This document shows positions 59,449 to 64,000 of a stretch of 64,000 nucleotides of DNA, in pieces. Origin of the DNA: CAYWPG01 sp964460035 (GTDB taxonomy: Bacteria > Pseudomonadota > Gammaproteobacteria > Nitrococcales > AK92); NCBI GenBank assembly GCA_964460035.1, contig CAYWPG010000007.1, positions 1 through 64,000 on the forward strand, given 5' to 3'. The notes under the pieces were generated by a model. That model worked only from the letters and a program-made list of their open reading frames with translations, made no database searches and was not told the DNA's origin. The position numbers were made by a program, and so were the translations under genes. How positions within the stretch are numbered: the first letter of the stretch is position 1; every line of letters starts with the position of its first letter.

Positions 59449-60477
59449 TTAACGAGTGGGGTCATCCGCTAGCTGGACGATCAGCTTGCCGTGGTTACGC
59501 CCTGTGAGAAGCCCCTGGAAGGCCGTGACCACGTTCTCCAGCCCTTGCACTATGTCTTCCTTGTACTTTATTCGGCCTTCGCGAACCCATGCGCTCATAT
59601 CGCGCAGAAAATCTTCTTGCCTGTCCAGATGATCCGACTGAATAAACCCGCGAACGGCGAGCTTGCGCGTGAGAATCGTGCGCATCAGCAACGGTAGCTT
59701 GTCCGGCCCAGGCGGAGCTTCCGTCAAGTTGTAATAGGCGATGGTACCGCAAACCGGCATCCTGCCGAACTCATTGAAAAGCGGCAACACCGCTTCCAGC
59801 ACCGGACCGGCAACGTTTTCGAAATACACGTCGATGCCATTCGGACAAGCCGCCGCCAACTGCTGGCGAAAATCCATGTCCTTATAATTCACCGCGGCAT
59901 CGAAACCGAGCTCCTCGACGACGTAGCGGCATTTCTCGGGAGCCCCGGCAATACCGACCACGCGGCACCCTTTGAGCTTGGCCAGCTGGCCGACCACCTG
60001 TCCGACCGCGCCGGACGCGGCCGACACCACTACGGTTTCGCCAGCTTGAGGACGGCCGTGGTCCAACAGCCCCACGTAGGCGGTCATCCCCGGCATGCCC
60101 AACACGCCCAGCGCCGTCGTAACCGGCGCCAGCGAGGGGTCCAGCTTGCGGACACCGCGTCCGTCCGAGAGCGCGTACTCTTGCCAGCCGTTGGCGCTGA
60201 GAACGACCTCGCCGGGCTTGAACTCAGGCAGGTTCGACTCGACCACCTCGCTGACGGTGGCGCCGATCATGACCTCGCCGACCTCCACCGGTTTGGCATA
60301 AGAGCGTGCCGAACTCATGCGCCCGCGCATATACGGATCCAGCGACAGATAAATCGTGCGCAGCAGCATCTGCCCAGCGGCCGGCACCGGTCGCGCAGCA
60401 GACTCCAATACCAGGTCTTCATGCGTGGGCATGCCGGTGGGCCGGCTGGCCAGAATGATTCGGCGGTTAATCGTCAT
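59449..60477 (-). CDS. NADP-dependent enone reductase (CurA/PTGR-like MDR), copy 1
   Basis: Zinc-free medium-chain reductase of 342 aa of the leukotriene B4 dehydrogenase/CurA group, which reduce the C=C bond of enones and alkenals. Motifs are LLRTIYLSLDPYMRGRMS, SAASGAVGQVVGQLAKLKGCRVVGIAG, YFENVAGPVLEAVLPLFNEFGRMPVCGTIAYYN and LLTGRNHGKLIVQ. ATG 60477 has GGAGGAGTC upstream. It is a close tandem paralogue of the gene just upstream (roughly 70% identical by eye). Confidence 0.92.
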   Translation of the reverse strand: MTINRRIILASRPTGMPTHEDLVLESAARPVPAAGQMLLRTIYLSLDPYMRGRMSSARSYAKPVEVGEVMIGATVSEVVESNLPEFKPGEVVLSANGWQEYALSDGRGVRKLDPSLAPVTTALGVLGMPGMTAYVGLLDHGRPQAGETVVVSAASGAVGQVVGQLAKLKGCRVVGIAGAPEKCRYVVEELGFDAAVNYKDMDFRQQLAAACPNGIDVYFENVAGPVLEAVLPLFNEFGRMPVCGTIAYYNLTEAPPGPDKLPLLMRTILTRKLAVRGFIQSDHLDRQEDFLRDMSAWVREGRIKYKEDIVQGLENVVTAFQGLLTGRNHGKLIVQLADDPTR

Positions 60478-60552
60478 GACTCCTCCAATTAACGCTGAGC
60501 GCCCTGTCTATATTCTTTTCAGGCGCCGGTGGGGAAGGCTGAATAAGCCAGC

Positions 60553-61599
60553 CTACGCCGAGGGACGCGTCGGATCCGGACCGACCTGCACCATCAACTT
60601 GCCGAAATTACGGCCAGTTAGCAGACCCTGAAAGGCGGTAACCGCATTCTCAAGGCCCTGAACGATATCTTCACGATACTTCACCTGACCGCTCCGCAGC
60701 CAGGCCGACATTTCGCGCTGGAACTCCGCCTCTCTATCCAAATGGTCGGAACGAATATAGCCGCGAAGTGTCAGCTTGCGCGTGAGAATCGTGCGCATCA
60801 AAAGCGGCAGCTTATCTTCGCCTTGCGGCAGACCGCTTTGATTGTAGTAGGAAATCGTTCCACAAACAGGAATGCGCCCGAACTCGTTCATCAGCTCGAG
60901 CACCGCTTCGAGCACCGACCCGCCTACGTTCTCGAAATACACGTCGATTCCCTGAGGACAGGCGGCCGCAAGTCGTTCGCGAAAGTCCGGCTTCTTGTAA
61001 TTAACTGCCGCATCGAAACCCAGCTCCTCGACCACGAAGCGGCACTTGTCGTCGCTGCCGGCAATGCCCACCGCCCGGCAGCCTTTGAGCTTAGCCAGCT
61101 GGCCGACCACCTGTCCGACCGCGCCGGCCGCGGCCGACACTACCACCGTCTCGCCGGGCTGCGGGCGGCCGAAATCGAGCAAACCCACGTAGGCGGCATG
61201 TCCCGAACCGCCTAGGATGCCGTGCGCGGTGGTAATAGGCGCCTCGTTGGGATCGAGCTTGCGCAGCAAACCGCTGCCGTCGGAAACACCATACTCTTGC
61301 CAGCCCATTTCGCAGAGCACGATGTCGCCCGCCGCATAGCCCGGCAAGTTCGACTCCACCACCTCGCTGACGGTCCGGCCCGTCATTACCGCCCCAAGGG
61401 GATTAGGGGCGGCGTAAGAGGGGCCTGCATTCATGCGTCCGCGCATGTAGGGATCGAGCGAGAGGTAAATGGTGCGTAGCAGCATCTCGCCCTCTCCCGG
61501 ACGGGGCCGCTCCACCTCTTCGAGCCGCAAGTGTTCATGCCCCGGCATGCCTTCCGGGCGCTTGACCAGCACCACGCGCCGGTTAGTTAGCTTGGTCAT
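60553..61599 (-). CDS. NADP-dependent enone reductase (CurA/PTGR-like MDR), copy 2
   Basis: 348-aa paralogue of the downstream gene with the same motifs: LLRTIYLSLDPYMRGRMNAGPSYAAPN, SAAAGAVGQVVGQLAKLKGCRAVGIAG, YFENVGGSVLEAVLELMNEFGRIPVCGTISYYN and LLTGRNFGKLMVQ. ATG 61599 has AGAGGAGAGGCAG upstream. The 75-nt gap and same orientation suggest tandem duplication with continued cotranscription. The two may differ in substrate. Confidence 0.92.
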   Translation of the reverse strand: MTKLTNRRVVLVKRPEGMPGHEHLRLEEVERPRPGEGEMLLRTIYLSLDPYMRGRMNAGPSYAAPNPLGAVMTGRTVSEVVESNLPGYAAGDIVLCEMGWQEYGVSDGSGLLRKLDPNEAPITTAHGILGGSGHAAYVGLLDFGRPQPGETVVVSAAAGAVGQVVGQLAKLKGCRAVGIAGSDDKCRFVVEELGFDAAVNYKKPDFRERLAAACPQGIDVYFENVGGSVLEAVLELMNEFGRIPVCGTISYYNQSGLPQGEDKLPLLMRTILTRKLTLRGYIRSDHLDREAEFQREMSAWLRSGQVKYREDIVQGLENAVTAFQGLLTGRNFGKLMVQVGPDPTRPSA

Positions 61600-61677
61600 C
61601 TGCCTCTCCTCTTAACCCGCTCGGCAACGCCGATTCCACGCGCAAGGGGAATATCCTCTTGAGTGGAGGTGCGCCGA

Positions 61678-62274
61678 TCAGGTAGTGCTGCGTTCGCCTT
61701 CGCGCGGTCCCGGGTCGGCCTGGTAGCCGAAGCGGTCGGCCACGGCGCTGCTATGGATGCCGGCGATGGGAACTCGCCGCCCCGCGTACTCCAGGAAAAC
61801 ATCCGCATCGGCGTTCTGGTGCAGGCGCTCTAGCGCTTCGGCTAGCGCATCGTCGTCCGGGCGCTGGCCATCGGACATGACCAGGCGTTCGAAGGCCCAG
61901 CCCAGGTCGCTGTCGTCCAGCAGCGCAATGCCCCGTTCCCACTCCAACAGCAGGCTGCCATCTTCGTCCAGCCACGCCGCCTGGACCTGTTCCACCGGCT
62001 GCCCGGTGTGCGTTTCCAATTGGCCGCTGCCATTGGCCCGCACCACCCAAGGCGTATAAGCAAGATGCACGAACACCCGTTGCGGGCCATTCTGGAAGAA
62101 CCAGCGGCCGAACTCGTCGCTCTCGTAGTTTCGGTTGATGAAGGCGATAAGCGGCTGGCGCTCTATCGCTTTGCCCTTGAGCAGCCAGCGCCCGCGCCGA
62201 TCCAGCCCCAGCCAGCCGAACAGCGCTGGCACTTGAGGCCATTTCTCCATTGCCTTGCGTACAACCTCGTCCAT
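61678..62274 (-). CDS. Conserved uncharacterised protein
   Basis: 198 aa. The first half is well conserved in appearance: MDEVVRKAMEKWPQVPALFGWLGLDRRGRWLLKGK, ALIAFINRNY-like PLIAFINRNYESDEFGRWFFQNGPQRVFVHLAYTPWVVR. This is a proteobacterial family that I recognise but cannot name with certainty. No signal peptide, membrane segment or catalytic motif was seen; the fold appears mixed alpha/beta. ATG 62274 has GGAGG 4-5 nt upstream. It lies 78 nt before the enone reductases and may be in their operon. Confidence 0.78.
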   Translation of the reverse strand: MDEVVRKAMEKWPQVPALFGWLGLDRRGRWLLKGKAIERQPLIAFINRNYESDEFGRWFFQNGPQRVFVHLAYTPWVVRANGSGQLETHTGQPVEQVQAAWLDEDGSLLLEWERGIALLDDSDLGWAFERLVMSDGQRPDDDALAEALERLHQNADADVFLEYAGRRVPIAGIHSSAVADRFGYQADPGPREGERSTT

Positions 62275-62541
62275 ACAGCCTCCACCTAGCCCAGCAGCTT
62301 GCGCCAATACACCCCCTATGGGGGCCGAACGCTCTGGAAACCGTTGAACAATCCGTTGCGTGCCGGCCTTGCTCTTCTGCCACGGCACGGCCAAGCCAGC
62401 GTCGCTTAGGGTGCCCACGCGCAAGCGTCACGCAACCCTTCGTAACGCGCCAGGCCGAGCAACCGCAACAGCACCGGCCGGCTATCCGTCAGGGCCTTCG
62501 AACCGGCGCCCGCGGCGGCGCCGGCTCAGAGACCCCCGAGG

Positions 62542-64000
62542 CTAGAACCAGTCCTCCTCGACCTCGAGCAGGGTGGTATCCAGGCTCATCAGCAGCTCGG
62601 CCTGCGGTTTGATCTTGGGCAGCTCGAAGCGATAGAAATAGCGGCAGGCAGCCAGCTTGCCGCGGTAGAACTCGGGCGCGTTGATACCGCCCTCGCGCAG
62701 CGCCCGCTCCGCCCGCACCGCCTGGCGCAGCCACAGCCACGCGATCACCAAGTGGCCCATGAGGTCCAAGTACACCGCGCTATTGGCCAGATAACGCCGC
62801 ATTTCCCCGGCCTCTGCCAAGGGCAGCAAGGTCTCGGTGGCCCTCACCGCCAGCGCCACCGCCTCCTCCAGCTGCGTGCCATAGTCGCGCAGCGGCTGGT
62901 CGGCCGTCTTGGCCTCGGCAACCGTATCGCGCATGCGCCGGATCAGCGCCTGGAAGCCCGCACCGCCGGCCTGGCGCACCTTGCGGCCCAGCAGATCGAT
63001 GCTCTGGATGCCGTTGGTACCTTCATGAATCGGGTTGAGCCGGTTGTCGCGGTAGAGCTGCTCGACCTGGTACTCGCGGGTGTAGCCGTAGCCGCCGTGG
63101 ACCTGGATGGCCAGACTGTTGGCCTCCAGGCAGTACTGCGAGGGCCACGCCTTCACCAGCGGCGTGAGCAGATCGGATAGCAAGCCTGCCTCGTTGGCCT
63201 GCTCTTCGGTGGCTGCAGTCTTTTTCTCGTCCACCAGCGTGGCCGCGTACAGGCACAGCGCCAAGCCGCCCTCCACATAGGCCTTCTGAGCGAGCAGCAT
63301 ACGGCGAACGTCGGCATGCTCTATCAGCGGCACCTGCTTCTGATTCGGGTCCTTGGCATCTACCGGACGCCCCTGCCGGCGGGTCTTGGCGTACTCCAGG
63401 GCTTGCAGGTAGCCGTTGTAGCCAAGCACTACGGCGCCCAGGCCAACGCCTATGCGCGCCTCGTTCATCATGTGGAACATGTACTTCAGGCCCTGGCCAG
63501 GCTCGCCTACCAGGAACGCCTTGGCGCCGCCCCGTTCGCCGAAGTTGAGCATGGTCGAGGTTGTTCCGCGCCAGCCCATCTTATGGATCAGCCCGGCAAG
63601 CGCTACGTCGTTGCGCTCGCCCAGCGAGCCGTCGGGGTTGACCAGGTACTTGGGCACGATGAACAGCGAAATGCCCTTCACCCCCGGGGGCGCGCCCTTG
63701 ATGCGGGCGAGCACGAGATGAACGATGTTCTCGGACAGTTCGTGATCGCCGGCGGAGATGAAAATCTTGTTGCCGTGGAGCAGGTAGTGCCCTTCCTCGG
63801 TCGGCTCCGCGGTCGTCTTGATGTCCGCCAACGACGAGCCGGCCTGTGGCTCGGTAAGCGCCATGGTGCCGAAAAAGCGGCCTTCCAGCATGGGGTGGGC
63901 GTACATGCGCTTCTGCTCTTCCGAGCCGTGCGCGAGCAGCAAGTTACAGGCCGCCACGGTAAGACCGACATAAGAGAACGTGGCGGTGTTGGCCCCCTTG
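62542..64000 (-). CDS. Large acyl-CoA dehydrogenase with C-terminal extension (N-terminus beyond window)
   Basis: FAD-dependent acyl-CoA dehydrogenase of the ~600-aa type with an added C-terminal helical domain. The frame is open to base 64000 (KGANTATFSYVGLT precedes VAACNLLLAHGSEEQ), leaving about 486 codons visible. The missing N-terminal part is likely ~110-120 residues. Motifs are GTMALTEPQAGSSLADIKTTA, KIFISAGDHELSENIVHLVLARI, ARIGVGLGAVVLGYNGY, and IQVHGGYGYTREYQVEQLYRDNRLNPIHEGTNGIQSIDLLGRKV with catalytic Glu in IHEGT. Electrons would go to EtfBA. Substrate chain length cannot be inferred. Confidence 0.94.
   Translation of the reverse strand, partial: KGANTATFSYVGLTVAACNLLLAHGSEEQKRMYAHPMLEGRFFGTMALTEPQAGSSLADIKTTAEPTEEGHYLLHGNKIFISAGDHELSENIVHLVLARIKGAPPGVKGISLFIVPKYLVNPDGSLGERNDVALAGLIHKMGWRGTTSTMLNFGERGGAKAFLVGEPGQGLKYMFHMMNEARIGVGLGAVVLGYNGYLQALEYAKTRRQGRPVDAKDPNQKQVPLIEHADVRRMLLAQKAYVEGGLALCLYAATLVDEKKTAATEEQANEAGLLSDLLTPLVKAWPSQYCLEANSLAIQVHGGYGYTREYQVEQLYRDNRLNPIHEGTNGIQSIDLLGRKVRQAGGAGFQALIRRMRDTVAEAKTADQPLRDYGTQLEEAVALAVRATETLLPLAEAGEMRRYLANSAVYLDLMGHLVIAWLWLRQAVRAERALREGGINAPEFYRGKLAACRYFYRFELPKIKPQAELLMSLDTTLLEVEEDWF

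Overview
The window is GC-rich, densely packed DNA from a free-living gammaproteobacterium. No rRNA or tRNA gene is present to fix the lineage. The single-operon type II secretion cluster in gspC-to-gspN order, the yrfG-nudE-cysQ trio, the tesA/ybbA-ybbP pair, RdgC and RsmJ all point to Gammaproteobacteria. The many acyl-CoA dehydrogenases, both electron-transfer flavoprotein subunits, ETF dehydrogenase and polyhydroxyalkanoate (PHA) genes suggest a lipid- or hydrocarbon-using, PHA-storing heterotroph. An order such as Nevskiales/Salinisphaerales would fit, but that placement is inference. GTG and TTG starts are frequent.

Layout. 1-1.54 kb: rho (cut by the window edge) and trxA on the minus strand. 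1.77-13.6 kb: a complete type II secretion operon gspCDEFGHIJKLMN, closed by a clear terminator. It is broken by a 100-N assembly gap inside a CAG (poly-Gln) tract of gspD and by a 322-nt spacer between gspE and gspF. 13.7-16.6 kb: nucleotide housekeeping (yrfG, nudE, cysQ) and a small outer-membrane protein. 16.7-22.9 kb: a PHA/acyl-phosphate block (phaC, a MaoC-phosphotransacylase fusion, ackA, an MscS-like channel, phaJ). A perfect FNR/Anr box lies upstream of phaC. 23-26.9 kb: the ybbP-ybbA exporter divergent from tesA, with start codons sharing one CATG. 26.9-32.97 kb: rdgC, purEK, a small orphan protein, an HDOD protein, a DUF2835 protein, rsmJ and a thioesterase.

33-46.8 kb is an acyl-CoA oxidation region. 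ETF-ubiquinone oxidoreductase, glutaryl-CoA dehydrogenase and a thiolase run on the minus strand. They are divergent from an IclR regulator, an acyl-CoA dehydrogenase, an acyl-CoA ligase, a polytopic membrane protein and etfBA. Electrons removed by the dehydrogenases can pass through EtfBA and ETF-QO to the quinone pool, so the chain from ligase to quinone is encoded within about 12 kb. A metallo-beta-lactamase-fold hydrolase, a quinone oxidoreductase and a class II aldolase-like protein follow.

47.7-54.3 kb is a drug-efflux block: marR-emrA-emrB-uspA, a ketopantoate-reductase-like gene and a second EmrB-type transporter. Twin inverted repeats lie at the marR promoter. 54.4-64 kb: a DUF457-type membrane protein, a GGDEF diguanylate cyclase, a Zn alcohol dehydrogenase, an aldehyde dehydrogenase, two tandem CurA/PTGR-like enone reductases, a conserved uncharacterised protein and a large acyl-CoA dehydrogenase cut by the window end.

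No CRISPR array, prophage, insertion sequence or transposase was seen. The most interesting signals are the apparently oxygen-regulated phaC/phosphotransacylase/acetate-kinase operon, whose fused MaoC domain has lost its catalytic Asp; the poly-Gln gap in the secretin; and several unexplained operator-like dyads in intergenic regions.
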